42,792 nt of DNA from positions 1 to 42,792 of the IMG/VR virus record IMGVR_UViG_3300005096_000010, one strand, 5' to 3'. Each line of letters begins with the position of its first letter. The first letter of the stretch is position 1. The translations under genes were made by a program, and so were the position numbers. The stretch comes from a virus. The notes beneath the pieces are model-generated. The model made no database searches and was not told the origin of the DNA. It saw nothing but the letters and a program-made list of their open reading frames with translations. This document shows, one piece after another, positions 10,801 to 19,714 of the stretch.

Positions 10801-11639
10801 AATAACCCTCTAATTCCCAGAGGATCCTTTTTATGCGCCGGCTCCGGTTCCGCACGAATACCCTTTTCTTCAATGCGCTTTATCATCGATCGATTCCGGC
10901 GATATAAATCAAAAGTTTTCATTTTATTTAAAATTTCTTCGTCCTTTTTAGTCCAATTCCCACTTTCACGTTTCTTCCGAAGCATTTCAATTTTATCCAG
11001 ATATTCGGCATAAATCTGTTCATCTACAGCACGTCGTTTAAACTTTGTTTCTGGCATCCCTGTTGTTGGGCTAATTGTTTTCTCCTCAAATGGAACACCT
11101 TTCTCATAACGTTCACGAGCTGATTGCTCTAATCGATTCAATCGTTTAATGATTGGATCTTCAGTTCTAACTTTTCCTCCTCTTGCACCTCCCGGCTTCT
11201 TTGTTAATTCTCGGTATCGTTTTGAAATAAGTCTGACTTCTTCGCGTGTCCAGTTGGCATCCGCAGGGATCCGAAAGAAATTAGCCACTTCCGGATCCAA
11301 TTTATATGTTTCGAATCTAACCGGCGCCTGGCCACTCTGGCCAACCATCCCGATTAATTCGCCCATTTTCATATAAGCCTGTTGACGAATCGCAGGATCA
11401 ATATTTTCATTATCGGCAATACTCTTCCAGTAATCGTATTCGTTTTTAGATCTCTGTAAAGTTTCCTGTCTTTTTAGGATTTCCTCTTGATATTTTCGCT
11501 GACGATTTAGAATTTCTTCCTGTCTTTTCCTCTCGGCTTCAAGACTTCGCTGGAGCTCGCGTTTCCTCAAATTCTCTTCAGCAATCATATCCACAGCGGA
11601 CATAATTTGAGAAAGATATGGATTTTGATGGATGCTCAT
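10797..11639 (-). CDS. Putative internal virion/ejection protein, coiled coil
   Basis: 280 aa. Residues 20-75 are a strongly charged Glu/Arg/Gln-rich helix that should form a long coiled coil. The remainder is Lys/Arg-rich and predicted helical. Gene order (after the nozzle and small membrane proteins, immediately before the giant polyvalent protein, with ATGA overlap) matches the place where podoviruses encode injected core proteins. No family is recognised by sequence alone. The function is inferred from context and composition. Confidence 0.7.
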   Translation of the reverse strand: MSIHQNPYLSQIMSAVDMIAEENLRKRELQRSLEAERKRQEEILNRQRKYQEEILKRQETLQRSKNEYDYWKSIADNENIDPAIRQQAYMKMGELIGMVGQSGQAPVRFETYKLDPEVANFFRIPADANWTREEVRLISKRYRELTKKPGGARGGKVRTEDPIIKRLNRLEQSARERYEKGVPFEEKTISPTTGMPETKFKRRAVDEQIYAEYLDKIEMLRKKRESGNWTKKDEEILNKMKTFDLYRRNRSMIKRIEEKGIRAEPEPAHKKDPLGIRGLL

Positions 11640-11800
11640 ACGCGCACTCCAGTATATTTTTCAAATAATTCAATCAATTCCAGCATGCGATCGGCAAGAA
11701 TCGCCGTAACCAGATTTCGGTCATTGGCATGTCGATTTGCCATCCGCTTAATCATTTTTAATCTTTCTCGATCTTTCTTATCGATCTCTTTTAAAGCCAT
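11636..11800 (-). CDS. Small basic helical protein (54 aa)
   Basis: A 54-codon frame starting at ATG 11800 fills the gap between two ejection-protein candidates. It begins MALKEIDKKDRERLKMIKRM and ends GVRV. The stop overlaps the start of the next gene by 4 bases, the same ATGA coupling used through this operon, which supports it being real. It is Lys/Arg-rich and amphipathic. No family is recognised. A minor virion component or assembly factor is possible. Confidence 0.65.
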   Translation of the reverse strand: MALKEIDKKDRERLKMIKRMANRHANDRNLVTAILADRMLELIELFEKYTGVRV

Positions 11801-11801
11801 T

Positions 11802-12296
11802 TTAACCTAATAGCCCTGCCTGCCATAATAATGCAATTTTCCCTAAACTCCCAGTTGTACCAAATAACTCATCAATTTGAGCATTACGGAATGCTGCCTC
11901 TCCCATTTTGTAACGATTCAAATAATCAAAAAATCGTCTCTCCCCTTCTTTCTTCATTTGAGCCAATCTGGCTTCAATTTTAGGTACAGCCTCAATGGCT
12001 CCGCGTCCGACTTGGTAGGTTGACCCGGCAATACCCGATAAGATGGCACCGGAGGGCATACGCCGTGCAGCCCCTGCTTGCTGTATTGCTGATACATTTT
12101 TCAGGTTCAGCATGTTCAAATTCTCGCGGACACCCGACATCGCCCCTTCACGTATTTTTGCCAGGTCGCTACCGCTGTACATGATGTAGTCCCGATATAG
12201 CTCGGGATTCAACATGCCGAATTCCATGAGAAACGGCTTGATAAAATTCAATGCCGTCATACCGCCAGCAATTAATGGTAATGCCGGGCCAGCCAT
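11802..12296 (-). CDS. Putative ejection protein, P22 gp7-like by position and composition
   Basis: 164 aa, starting at ATG 12296 with AAGGAGG upstream. The N-terminus (MAGPALPLIAGGM) is small and hydrophobic. The middle (REGAMSGVRENLNMLNLKNV...RMPSGAILSG) is Ala/Gly/Ser-rich and helical, the composition of injected DNA-transfer proteins of short-tailed phages. It lies between the small membrane proteins and the coiled-coil protein. The assignment rests on context. No catalytic motif is visible. Confidence 0.65.
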   Translation of the reverse strand: MAGPALPLIAGGMTALNFIKPFLMEFGMLNPELYRDYIMYSGSDLAKIREGAMSGVRENLNMLNLKNVSAIQQAGAARRMPSGAILSGIAGSTYQVGRGAIEAVPKIEARLAQMKKEGERRFFDYLNRYKMGEAAFRNAQIDELFGTTGSLGKIALLWQAGLLG

Positions 12297-12308
12297 GGTT
12301 TTTCCTCC

Positions 12309-12635
12309 TTAAGCAAAGTGTTTCTTCAAAAACACCAGAATTACCACCGCGATTTTGATTGCATCTTCGATGATCGGCTCAATGTTGTCCTGCGGGATAT
12401 CGAATTCCTTGGCGATGGTTTCTTTGATCACTTCAAATTCGGCTTCTTCCATGTCTTTGAGTTCTTCCGGAACCTTCTCAAAGCCAGAAAGCGCACTGGG
12501 TAACTTGGTGAGCGAATCCACAAAATATAAAAGATCCGCGACATCAAACTTCTTGTCCTGCAGGGCTTTTCCCAGGCTGTTACCAACGGCTAAACCAAAT
12601 CGGATGACATCTAATGTCTCTTGAATACCGGCCAT
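12309..12635 (-). CDS. Small acidic virion-associated protein (108 aa)
   Basis: The protein is predicted all-helical, with an acidic central region (EELKDMEEAEFEVIKETIAK) and a hydrophobic C-terminal helix (IKIAVVILVFLKKHF) that could insert in a membrane or pack in a bundle. The start has AAGGAGG at good spacing. It lies among membrane-associated small genes upstream of the ejection proteins. The function is unknown. It could take part in lysis or genome delivery. Confidence 0.7.
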   Translation of the reverse strand: MAGIQETLDVIRFGLAVGNSLGKALQDKKFDVADLLYFVDSLTKLPSALSGFEKVPEELKDMEEAEFEVIKETIAKEFDIPQDNIEPIIEDAIKIAVVILVFLKKHFA

Positions 12636-12650
12636 AACGACCTCCTTAAA

Positions 12651-12971
12651 TTAGTTTAAAATTATTTTGTTTAAATATAAAACAATCAGTGCACTGAGCA
12701 AAGCACTTAAGAAACCCAATGCACTGCTAAATATCAGCATCGATGCATCGTAGCGTCGCTTTTTTTGATTCTTTATCCATCGTTTGATTTCCCTGATTTC
12801 CTTTGAATTGTCAGCGACACTAAAAACGATGCTCTCTTTACCACCGTTCTTTTCGAAAAGAAGATTATGAATCTTCTCCAGAACGATTTGAGTAGCTTCC
12901 TGGTTATTAATGACTGTCTGCACCTTCGTTTCCAGTGCCGCAATCCGCTCTTCGATTGTGATTTTCCCCAT
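12651..12971 (-). CDS. Coiled-coil protein with C-terminal membrane helix, XhlA/holin-accessory-like
   Basis: 106 aa. Residues 5-45 form a heptad-like helix (EERIAALETKVQTVINNQEA) followed by a charged stretch. One hydrophobic transmembrane segment is at about 78-100 (ASMLIFSSALGFLSALLSAL), with a short outside tail. This layout (soluble coiled coil, then a single C-terminal membrane helix) is that of XhlA-like lysis accessory proteins and some spanin components. The endolysin itself is far away in the same transcription direction. The role is inferred from topology only. Confidence 0.7.
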   Translation of the reverse strand: MGKITIEERIAALETKVQTVINNQEATQIVLEKIHNLLFEKNGGKESIVFSVADNSKEIREIKRWIKNQKKRRYDASMLIFSSALGFLSALLSALIVLYLNKIILN

Positions 12972-12974
12972 TTC

Positions 12975-13214
12975 TCAATCCTTTGTTAAGTCCGAACTAT
13001 TTAAAGCGTCAATTAATTCATTCAACTTATCAAAAACATTTTGTAGGGTCTTACTATCGTTGCTTCCTTTTTCGGCTTTGTCGAGTTTTTTAATTCGCCT
13101 TGAATTCAGAAAACGTATCTGATCATCATAGTGCGCGAATAGCTTCTCGAAAACTTCAGGTTTGTTGGTATCTTCAGGTCTCATTATCTTTAGTGGACGA
13201 TTTTTTGTTTCCAT
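12975..13214 (-). CDS. Small charged protein (79 aa), unknown
   Basis: A hydrophilic, predicted helical protein with no recognisable motif. It starts at ATG 13214 inside the 3' end of the upstream gene (41-base overlap) with an AAAGGA-type ribosome binding site. It precedes the coiled-coil membrane protein by only 3 bases. The tight packing supports translation. The function is unknown. Confidence 0.6.
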   Translation of the reverse strand: METKNRPLKIMRPEDTNKPEVFEKLFAHYDDQIRFLNSRRIKKLDKAEKGSNDSKTLQNVFDKLNELIDALNSSDLTKD

Positions 13215-13428
13215 TGACCTTGTCCTTTATTTTATCTTTAATTTGTTTACTCTTTTCAAGGCTCTTCTCGTATCGATCCCGGATAAATTCAATGAATATA
13301 TCAAATACCTTCAAGAACAATCCCACCTGGCCACCAATAATCAATCCTAATTTATCAGATAGGGCCAAAAAATCCAGAATTGTTTTGATGATTTTCTTTT
13401 TTTTCTTTTTGTCCTTTTCTTTGGCCAT
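13174..13428 (-). CDS. Lys-rich membrane-associated protein (84 aa)
   Basis: The first 13 residues are dominated by Lys. They are followed by a hydrophobic helix (about 15-48, including LGLIIGGQVGLFLKVFDIFI) and a second Lys-rich helix. A single membrane-embedded segment flanked by positive charge is a holin-like or membrane-anchoring layout. It follows the tail nozzle gene by 9 bases. A lysis or delivery role is possible. No family is identified. Confidence 0.6.
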   Translation of the reverse strand: MAKEKDKKKKKKIIKTILDFLALSDKLGLIIGGQVGLFLKVFDIFIEFIRDRYEKSLEKSKQIKDKIKDKVNGNKKSSTKDNET

Positions 13429-13437
13429 ATTTAATCC

Positions 13438-16122
13438 TTACATGTTATTCCATTTTTCAATGATTAATTCAATTTTCTTAATTTCATTTGACACATCCGT
13501 TGAAGCCGCTTCTGCGCTAACGGTTAAATCCATCGTCTTAAACAGATATTTCGGGAAATCTTTGATTTCCTTCTCATTAGTCGCATCCGGAGTTAATGTC
13601 TTCTGATATTCCGTTTTTTGTGGATCTTTCACTTTCACAACAAGATTCTTATTTCCTTTGCCGAATATTCGAATCTCCTTTAGTTTTTTCCAGAAATAAG
13701 GTGAATCATTGTCAATAATCCGACTTTTAAGCGAAAAGGTTACACTTTCGTTGAATGTCGAATCGTTATGGCTATAATCCACAAATTTTGTTTGATTGAA
13801 CACAACAAATCGTCCGTCTGCATCAACAAAATAACCTTTTATCGGGTCAATGTCTGTGTCTCTCTCATACCATTCTTGCCGATTTGGATTATAAACGAAT
13901 ATCCGACCATTGAGGAAAAGCCATAATTCGTTATTCACTTTATCCCAGGCCAAAAAACTATTTTTGTCAACGTATTGTTTATAAATGTTCTGCATCATCT
14001 GGTTAGCGAGGATTGGTCTGGGGGCAACGCCGGTGTATTCATAGACTTCTTCACGATCCATAAAATAAAGAATGTTACCAATGACTACTGTTCCGTTTTC
14101 AGCAAATAGGCCGATCTGGTTATCAATGTAATCATGGTAAAATTGATTTCCCGCAAACTGAACCTGTGATATGCTTCTCTTCTTTAGAATCATCAGGCGA
14201 TCATCACGTTTGACGATTGAAAGATTTTTATCAAAATCGCCTGTTTCTGTTTGAATAATATTGAGGTTCGGAAACACATCAAATTGATATTCTGGGCTGT
14301 AGCGAATCACATCTTCTTCTTCGTCCTCAAGTGATGTTACAAATGCACGTTCATTCAAAACGACGTGATGACGATAATTCGGGCTAATATCTTTTGTACC
14401 TGGTGGAATACCTGTGAATTCGTGGTATTCGACACCTTTATAACCAATTGACAAATCTGTTAAATAAACATTATTATTTGTATCTTCTCTCCAGATTCTA
14501 TCGATTTCAAAAGTAGCATCGAATACCTGATCTACATCTGAATTCAATAAATTAGGATATACGTCATCTGCAAGTTGGATATACCACGCACTACCAAGAT
14601 AAGAAGATGATGCCCGTCCTTGCTTTATAACAGTTGTATCTAATCTGCCACCACCAACAACCTCAATAGTAACTTTACATCCCTCGTAAAAATAACCATT
14701 CTCCCACCAAACTTTTGTCGTGTGATTTCCTGCAGCAATATAAATTCGATCTTTAGTCGCCGTTTCGTATACGCATTCAGTATGTTCATACTTAATAGGT
14801 GTTAAAGGTTTTGTAAAATCAAAAGTGGTGACGACATACCACGGTATTTTTTCCCTTTCATATACAGACGTAGCTACATCATAAGGCGTACCCCACTCGG
14901 AGACATAAGTAATTCTTTCATTCAATCCTACTACTATAGCAATTCCGGTAATTCTTTCATCCAAATCAGTAGGTATTCCAAGGGAAATTTTTTGTGGTTC
15001 CATCTCAAGAATATAGTTTTGAGGTAACCACCTAAAACCAGAATCTGTCTTTTTGCATATCATATCCTCATGTAGAGGATATTGTCCAAAATCATATATG
15101 TAAAAATATCCCAAATACATTGTACCTGGGGCTGTATTATGTTTTTTAAATACATCATCAAACTGTGTATTCCAATAATTCTCAGCAATTTCGTTTTCAA
15201 TCCTGGCCTTTTTAAGGAACCATGCAGGACCAACTTGATCAGCGTCAATTCTTTCGACTTTTACTTCATCAATGTACAACGTTCCCGTTCCTGTAGATTC
15301 ATCACTTGGCCAGACTGCAATTTCAATTTGATTTGTTTCCGCTTTAAAAATACTTGAAGTAAATTTTATCCATCTGTCAGTTGAACTAAAGGTTCGCTCT
15401 TCTATGGTTTCAGTTCCACTTGATAAATGTTTCCATATTTTTACTTTGTAAATCCTTTGATCGTCATTACTATCCTTATACATATTTATTGAGACACGAT
15501 AATATTTGCCTACCGTAACATTTATTGGCTGACTTGTTGCGTAACCATAAGTCTGTGACTGAACAATCTTTAGAGAATAAGTTCCCTGAAAAGCATATGT
15601 CGAACTCTGCGATATATTTGCCCAATTACCAAACCAGCCATCCGTTCCACTCTCGAAAGTATCTTGTTTAATTGTTACTAAATTATGATAAAATCTTTGC
15701 CTATCGATATAACCATACCACATAGGCTCAGAAGCACCTGTAATCCTGACCACCCCACGATAATAAAAGAATTTTAATACGGCATTGGAATCAATCGTGA
15801 CATCATCAGGCAACGTTAAAGTAGTTGGCGTAGCATTGCTATATCCATTCGTTTGATCCCAATCTAATCGTTTTAGAGATGTTCCATCCTGATAAAGAAT
15901 AAACCGATCTCCGGATATATCATCCGTAACTTCAATTGCCGCCCGGATATCTGCACCGGAAAGAGCAAGAATATCCTTATAACCTTTACAGGTCACCCAT
16001 TTCCCGAATTTGTCCTGTTTGAGATTCTTGACTTCCTGATATTCGATGTTGCTGAGATCATTCTCAGAAACGTCTGTTCGCATTCCACCAGGACGCAATG
16101 TGACTTTTACCAACTCTCCCAT
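13438..16122 (-). CDS. Tail nozzle/stabilisation-like protein with inserted carbohydrate-binding-like module
   Basis: 894 aa. It begins with MGELVKVTLRPGGMRTDVSE and has repeated beta-strand blade-like segments (RFILYQDG, LWLFLNGRIFVYNP). Its length and position directly after two adaptor-like genes match T7 gp12/P22 gp10-type tail hub or nozzle proteins. Between about residues 153 and 293 lies a self-contained beta-sandwich-like insert starting ESGTDGWFGNW and ending TLYIDEVKVERI. This is the pattern of CBM4/9-like carbohydrate-binding modules, with conserved Trp, Gly and a final acidic strand. The start overlaps the upstream stop (TAATG). The insert may contact cell-surface glycans during adsorption. 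Both assignments are motif-level inference. Confidence 0.75.
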   Translation of the reverse strand: MGELVKVTLRPGGMRTDVSENDLSNIEYQEVKNLKQDKFGKWVTCKGYKDILALSGADIRAAIEVTDDISGDRFILYQDGTSLKRLDWDQTNGYSNATPTTLTLPDDVTIDSNAVLKFFYYRGVVRITGASEPMWYGYIDRQRFYHNLVTIKQDTFESGTDGWFGNWANISQSSTYAFQGTYSLKIVQSQTYGYATSQPINVTVGKYYRVSINMYKDSNDDQRIYKVKIWKHLSSGTETIEERTFSSTDRWIKFTSSIFKAETNQIEIAVWPSDESTGTGTLYIDEVKVERIDADQVGPAWFLKKARIENEIAENYWNTQFDDVFKKHNTAPGTMYLGYFYIYDFGQYPLHEDMICKKTDSGFRWLPQNYILEMEPQKISLGIPTDLDERITGIAIVVGLNERITYVSEWGTPYDVATSVYEREKIPWYVVTTFDFTKPLTPIKYEHTECVYETATKDRIYIAAGNHTTKVWWENGYFYEGCKVTIEVVGGGRLDTTVIKQGRASSSYLGSAWYIQLADDVYPNLLNSDVDQVFDATFEIDRIWREDTNNNVYLTDLSIGYKGVEYHEFTGIPPGTKDISPNYRHHVVLNERAFVTSLEDEEEDVIRYSPEYQFDVFPNLNIIQTETGDFDKNLSIVKRDDRLMILKKRSISQVQFAGNQFYHDYIDNQIGLFAENGTVVIGNILYFMDREEVYEYTGVAPRPILANQMMQNIYKQYVDKNSFLAWDKVNNELWLFLNGRIFVYNPNRQEWYERDTDIDPIKGYFVDADGRFVVFNQTKFVDYSHNDSTFNESVTFSLKSRIIDNDSPYFWKKLKEIRIFGKGNKNLVVKVKDPQKTEYQKTLTPDATNEKEIKDFPKYLFKTMDLTVSAEAASTDVSNEIKKIELIIEKWNNM

Positions 16123-16748
16123 TAGGTCAACCCATATGGATCATTTGTTTGATAAATTTTAACTGCACCGCCAATAATCTTCGGCGTTGTATGGCTGAAA
16201 TCTTTGACTTCGCTCAACCTTGCTTTGAGTTTAAAAAATAATGCCTCATCCCTCTGCCTGAATGGATAATCTGGAGATAAGTCCAATGCCGTCCCATACA
16301 CCAGAATCTGGTGAAGATCCTCCTCAACCCATTCAGGGACATTCGTTTCCCCGGTTGCAGGCGTGTCTTTATCAACGATTTCGTATCCGGTTGAATAATA
16401 CCAGGCTTCAATCGAAGTCGAAGAATCCACGTTGTAAAAGTAAATTTTATCCCCTTTGAAAGTGAAAATCTTCTGATCTGTACTGGCCAGCATAAAATCC
16501 TGTAAATCAACATAATCGTAAGCCGGATCCATCGCGAAAAACTGTATTAAATCACTGGGGCGATCGACGTAATTGACCGTATCAGTAAAGCTATTAAACG
16601 TTGTTTTACGTGTCAGGCAAAGCAATTCACGGTTCAATTGATGATATACGCGATTGATGGCCCGCAAAATAAATTTAGGGCCGTTTTCTCGCAGAACCGA
16701 AACGCCTACTCGATGAACAACATCTTCAATGATTTCAGAAGCTTTCAT
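16122..16748 (-). CDS. Head-tail adaptor-like or tail tubular protein (208 aa)
   Basis: The N-terminal helices (MKASEIIEDVVHRVGVSVLR...FILRAINRVYHQLNRELL) are followed by a beta-rich middle and a C-terminal helical region. This layout is shared by podovirus adaptor/tail tubular A proteins that bridge portal and nozzle. It sits immediately before the 894-aa nozzle-like gene, as in related genomes. It shares general layout with the 207-aa protein encoded upstream, so one may be the adaptor and the other a further connector ring. Confidence 0.7.
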   Translation of the reverse strand: MKASEIIEDVVHRVGVSVLRENGPKFILRAINRVYHQLNRELLCLTRKTTFNSFTDTVNYVDRPSDLIQFFAMDPAYDYVDLQDFMLASTDQKIFTFKGDKIYFYNVDSSTSIEAWYYSTGYEIVDKDTPATGETNVPEWVEEDLHQILVYGTALDLSPDYPFRQRDEALFFKLKARLSEVKDFSHTTPKIIGGAVKIYQTNDPYGLT

Positions 16749-16756
16749 TCTTTACC

Positions 16757-16975
16757 TCAAAAATAAATGTATTTTTTAACAGCCCATAGAAATCTTTTAA
16801 ACCAATCCCATGTTCTATGATCGTAGTAAAAACAATCGAAAATAGAGTAACCGCAAGAGAATGACCATAGTAAAGATAGCCAGTACGACCTGCCTTCATT
16901 CCGAAATGCTTTATGGTAGAGCCAATTCGGAATTCTCCTTCGAATGAACTCCAATTTCCAGTAAAGATTTATCAT
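16757..16975 (-). CDS. Small aromatic-rich protein (72 aa)
   Basis: A short frame unusually rich in Trp, Tyr and Phe (for example WSFSCGYSIFDCFYYDH). It starts 4 bases inside the end of the upstream adaptor-like gene (ATGA overlap) and stops 8 bases before the next gene, so it fits the operon exactly. No family is recognised. It could instead be a non-coding gap, but the coupling and open frame favour a real gene. A small connector component is possible. Confidence 0.5.
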   Translation of the reverse strand: MINLYWKLEFIRRRIPNWLYHKAFRNEGRSYWLSLLWSFSCGYSIFDCFYYDHRTWDWFKRFLWAVKKYIYF

Positions 16976-17595
16976 TTCTCCTCCTTTGGCAGCATGCCAT
17001 TAAGCTCATCCTGAAAAAGTTGCTGCATTGCTGAAGCCAGATTCGGCCGGTAATTTTCGATCAGGGCAGACAAAGACGTCGCATAATAAACCAGAAGATT
17101 TTTAAGGGAATATCTCAAAAGCGAATCCTGCGTTGAGGAAATATTCGGCAACGAATAAACATACCGAATTCGAATACCCTCAGTGACCGTGGTCTGTGGC
17201 TCCGGATAAATAGCAAATCCGTTCTCTACATTCAAATCAATCATTGGGAAATTTTCAGAAGCAAAGGTTTGTTTATTACCGATGTAAATAAAACGTTCAT
17301 CGGGCAGGGGAGTACAGGGTTTTCCGGGATTTGAATAGGTGATGGTGTTCTTGTAATCCACCCAGGCAGCAACAAAGCGAATATAATCATCTGGCCATTG
17401 ATAGGCAGATTGCCCGGCCTTTAAGTCCGTTTTGGACGTCTTTACCGCATTAGAGATAAACTCAAGCGGTAAAATCAAAAGCAGGTGTTCTTGAGCTTTA
17501 TTAAGATTTTCGTCGACCTGAAATCGATCTTTATCCGTTGAATCGATTTCCAGAAACCCAAGAACAGCATCCCGGAGCTCAGTGTATTTAATCAA
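16972..17595 (-). CDS. Head-tail adaptor/connector-like protein (207 aa)
   Basis: It begins with an N-terminal helix pair (YTELRDAVLGFLEIDSTDKD...QEHLLLILPLEFI), followed by a beta-rich section and a C-terminal helix bundle (LLVYYATSLSALIENYRPNLASAMQ). This resembles the gp6/gp4-type connector fold found beneath the portal. It lies after the portal, scaffold and capsid and before the second adaptor-like gene. Known relatives form a 12-mer ring on the portal. The assignment is by layout and gene order. Confidence 0.7.
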   Translation of the reverse strand: MIKYTELRDAVLGFLEIDSTDKDRFQVDENLNKAQEHLLLILPLEFISNAVKTSKTDLKAGQSAYQWPDDYIRFVAAWVDYKNTITYSNPGKPCTPLPDERFIYIGNKQTFASENFPMIDLNVENGFAIYPEPQTTVTEGIRIRYVYSLPNISSTQDSLLRYSLKNLLVYYATSLSALIENYRPNLASAMQQLFQDELNGMLPKEEK

Positions 17596-18079
17596 CTTTT
17601 GCTACCTGTTTTTCTTTAGCTTGACTAACCAGTTCCTTACACCTTTCCTCCAGCATTTTAATCTGTTTCTTTTTCGGCGCATTCGACGGGATTTTAATCC
17701 CTAATTCGCGGCCCCATTCACGGATTTGAGCCGTCTTCACGTCCTCCAGCTTCAGTCCGGCTATCTTTTGAACGACCTTAATCTTATCCCAGAATTCTTT
17801 GTCATCATCTGAATTACCGTCATTTTGCTCCTCGTACAGCGTTACAACATTCTCAGCGTCCGGATGTTTTGTTTCAGTTGCCTCTTCCTTAGTCTTTTGC
17901 AACGGCTTCGTGTCAACCAGATGCGGATTTTGCTTCAAAATTTCTCTCGCGTGATGATCAGGGATCTCGGTCGGTTCATACGGCCTTACAATGAACCCCT
18001 TCACAACACGATTCCGGTGGTCTCTATAACCAACTTCCTTCTTCTCCACATCAAGTTTACAATATAGCTTCATGTTCAC
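17588..18079 (-). CDS. SAP-like head completion or accessory protein (163 aa)
   Basis: The N-terminal half is a small beta domain beginning MNMKLYCKLDVEKKEVGY and including VRPYEPTEIPDHHARE. It is followed by an acidic linker and a C-terminal helix-extended-loop-helix (VKTAQIREWGRELGI...KKKQIKMLEERCKEL) that looks like a SAP/LEM-like DNA or protein binding motif. Phage proteins of this type are usually encoded next to the capsid gene. The ribosome binding site is GGAGG at good spacing. The gene lies downstream of an intrinsic terminator, so it may be made in smaller amounts than capsid. Confidence 0.65.
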   Translation of the reverse strand: MNMKLYCKLDVEKKEVGYRDHRNRVVKGFIVRPYEPTEIPDHHAREILKQNPHLVDTKPLQKTKEEATETKHPDAENVVTLYEEQNDGNSDDDKEFWDKIKVVQKIAGLKLEDVKTAQIREWGRELGIKIPSNAPKKKQIKMLEERCKELVSQAKEKQVAKVD

Positions 18080-18094
18080 CTCCGTTTTTAAATA

Positions 18095-18120
18095 AAGCGG
18101 GGAGCATTGGCCCCCCGCTT
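18095..18120 (-). terminator. Intrinsic terminator after the capsid genes
   Basis: An 8-bp GC-rich stem AAGCGGGG/CCCCGCTT with a 10-base loop is followed, on the minus strand, by TATTTAAAAA. It lies between the 97-aa head protein and the SAP-like gene. It should cut down read-through so that capsid message exceeds that of the tail genes. The T-tract is imperfect, so termination is probably partial, as needed for downstream late genes. Confidence 0.75.
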
Positions 18121-18127
18121 ATTCGGT

Positions 18128-18421
18128 TTATGTTACATTGCCAATGATCGTCCAGGCCGTGGTCGTACCGTTATTGTAACGGATATACCACTTTCCATCG
18201 TTCAGGTTAATCAGAATGGCGCCCAGTGGGACATCGGTACCATCGTCGTATTGGTTGAAATCCGACAGGGTCAGCGTCGCTGTGTCGACGACAATGAAAG
18301 GAATTTCCTTCTTATTGTCGCGACTCCGAAGCCAGAACATGTAGACGGTACCCGAATAATTGGAGAATTCTTTCGTCTTCTCCAGAACCACCGGGACTGC
18401 CAGACGCATTAAATCACCCAT
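18128..18421 (-). CDS. Small head protein, candidate decoration or head-fibre protein (97 aa)
   Basis: A predicted beta-rich 97-aa protein with typical surface composition (VYMFWLRSRDNKKEIPF, KWYIRYNNGTTTAWTI). It is encoded just after the major capsid protein and before a terminator, so it is expected at high dose. That position is where capsid decoration or cement proteins are commonly found. No family is recognised and the role is inferred. Confidence 0.7.
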   Translation of the reverse strand: MGDLMRLAVPVVLEKTKEFSNYSGTVYMFWLRSRDNKKEIPFIVVDTATLTLSDFNQYDDGTDVPLGAILINLNDGKWYIRYNNGTTTAWTIIGNVT

Positions 18422-18448
18422 ATTGTTCTCCTTTTTGTTTTTCAGTCA

Positions 18449-19687
18449 TTAGGTAGACGGCGGCGATTCGTAAGTGATGAACAATGCGGAACCTCGGTTG
18501 ATCAGATACTCACCACGAGTTCCGTCATCTTCATTCCAGAAATCACCGCGTGCATAACCTTCGATCGTCTGATAGGCAATACCCAGAATGGCACCGTAGT
18601 CGTCCACACGGGTCTTGAATTGATTAACAAGCCGGGATTGCGCTTTGAACAGAGCATTGATACCCAAAACGAACCCGGCTACTGCACCTGCAGAGCTGGG
18701 CAGCAATTTGGATTCGAAGTCATCCAGATCCGTGAAAGAAGACGGGCCATAAACAGGCTTGCCGCCGGACACCGAAACCGGCCAGCATACCGTTTCCGCT
18801 TCAAAAATCGCGAATCCTTCCCAGATGTACCGCGCACCGTACAAGTACGGGTTGTCTTTTGCAAAGGCCTGCGCACGTGCCGCGGCAACCTGATTGTCGA
18901 ATTGAGAATCGTTTTTCAGACTAATCAGCTGATACGGATGCGCAACTATCAGACGCAACCGGTTTCCTTCATTGGTCACGATGGGAGCGATCTTCCGAAT
19001 TTCCGGCTGCACAGCCAGAAAGCGCAGAAAACCGGTATCGAAGTTATTTGCAGCACCCAGATTCGACACTGCGGTTCCGATGTTCGTTTCGTAAGTGGAC
19101 GTACCTGGCGTTCCGGATACTTTACCGGTACCGGCCACGTAGCAATTGGGATGGGAATTCTTTTTGACGATGCTATGGCTACCCCAGTTCGAGGAATTCA
19201 GCACGTTGTAACTGAACCCGTAGTACATCGCATAAGATGCCTGCAGATATTCAGAGACACGCGCGTAGTACCGCAGCAATGCCGGTCGAGCGTTCTTCAA
19301 AAGATTGTACTGCTTCGTAATCTGCTGATCGAAAAACCCTTCATACGGCATTTCCGCATGACGCAGCACATCGATCGGTACACTTGCATGGTTGATTTTG
19401 GGCCGTTCTTCATGATCTTTCAACTGCTGATTCCCGACCCGGGGCAATTGGTTAAGATTTCGATGAACCGGAATTTGGATCAGCGATTTCCCCTGCGACA
19501 ACTCGTTCTGAATGACGACGGGAGATTCCGTCACCCGGGGAATCATCTTATCGGAGACAGGAACACCACCAGGAGTGGTAAACTTCGCCCATCGCCCCCA
19601 GAACATCTGCTTCAGAACGTCAAAGCCCATACGTTGCGCAAGGACTACCGCCGGATCACCTGTCCAACCTTGCTGAAAATTAGGCAT
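18449..19687 (-). CDS. Major capsid protein
   Basis: 412 aa, encoded directly after the acidic scaffold and portal, the standard place for the shell protein. The N-terminus is an extended arm. A conserved-looking stretch with GKSLIQIPVHRNLNQLP and later LRHAEMPYEGFFDQQITKQY resembles N4-gp56/DUF4043-type capsid proteins, in which a beta segment followed by a long helix forms the HK97-like spine. No protease gene is seen nearby, fitting a capsid assembled on a separate scaffold. The ribosome binding site is AAGGAGA. Identity is well supported by order and length; the subfamily is tentative. Confidence 0.85.
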   Translation of the reverse strand: MPNFQQGWTGDPAVVLAQRMGFDVLKQMFWGRWAKFTTPGGVPVSDKMIPRVTESPVVIQNELSQGKSLIQIPVHRNLNQLPRVGNQQLKDHEERPKINHASVPIDVLRHAEMPYEGFFDQQITKQYNLLKNARPALLRYYARVSEYLQASYAMYYGFSYNVLNSSNWGSHSIVKKNSHPNCYVAGTGKVSGTPGTSTYETNIGTAVSNLGAANNFDTGFLRFLAVQPEIRKIAPIVTNEGNRLRLIVAHPYQLISLKNDSQFDNQVAAARAQAFAKDNPYLYGARYIWEGFAIFEAETVCWPVSVSGGKPVYGPSSFTDLDDFESKLLPSSAGAVAGFVLGINALFKAQSRLVNQFKTRVDDYGAILGIAYQTIEGYARGDFWNEDDGTRGEYLINRGSALFITYESPPST

Positions 19688-19714
19688 ATTTTAATCTCCT
19701 TGTTTTCGTTTGAT

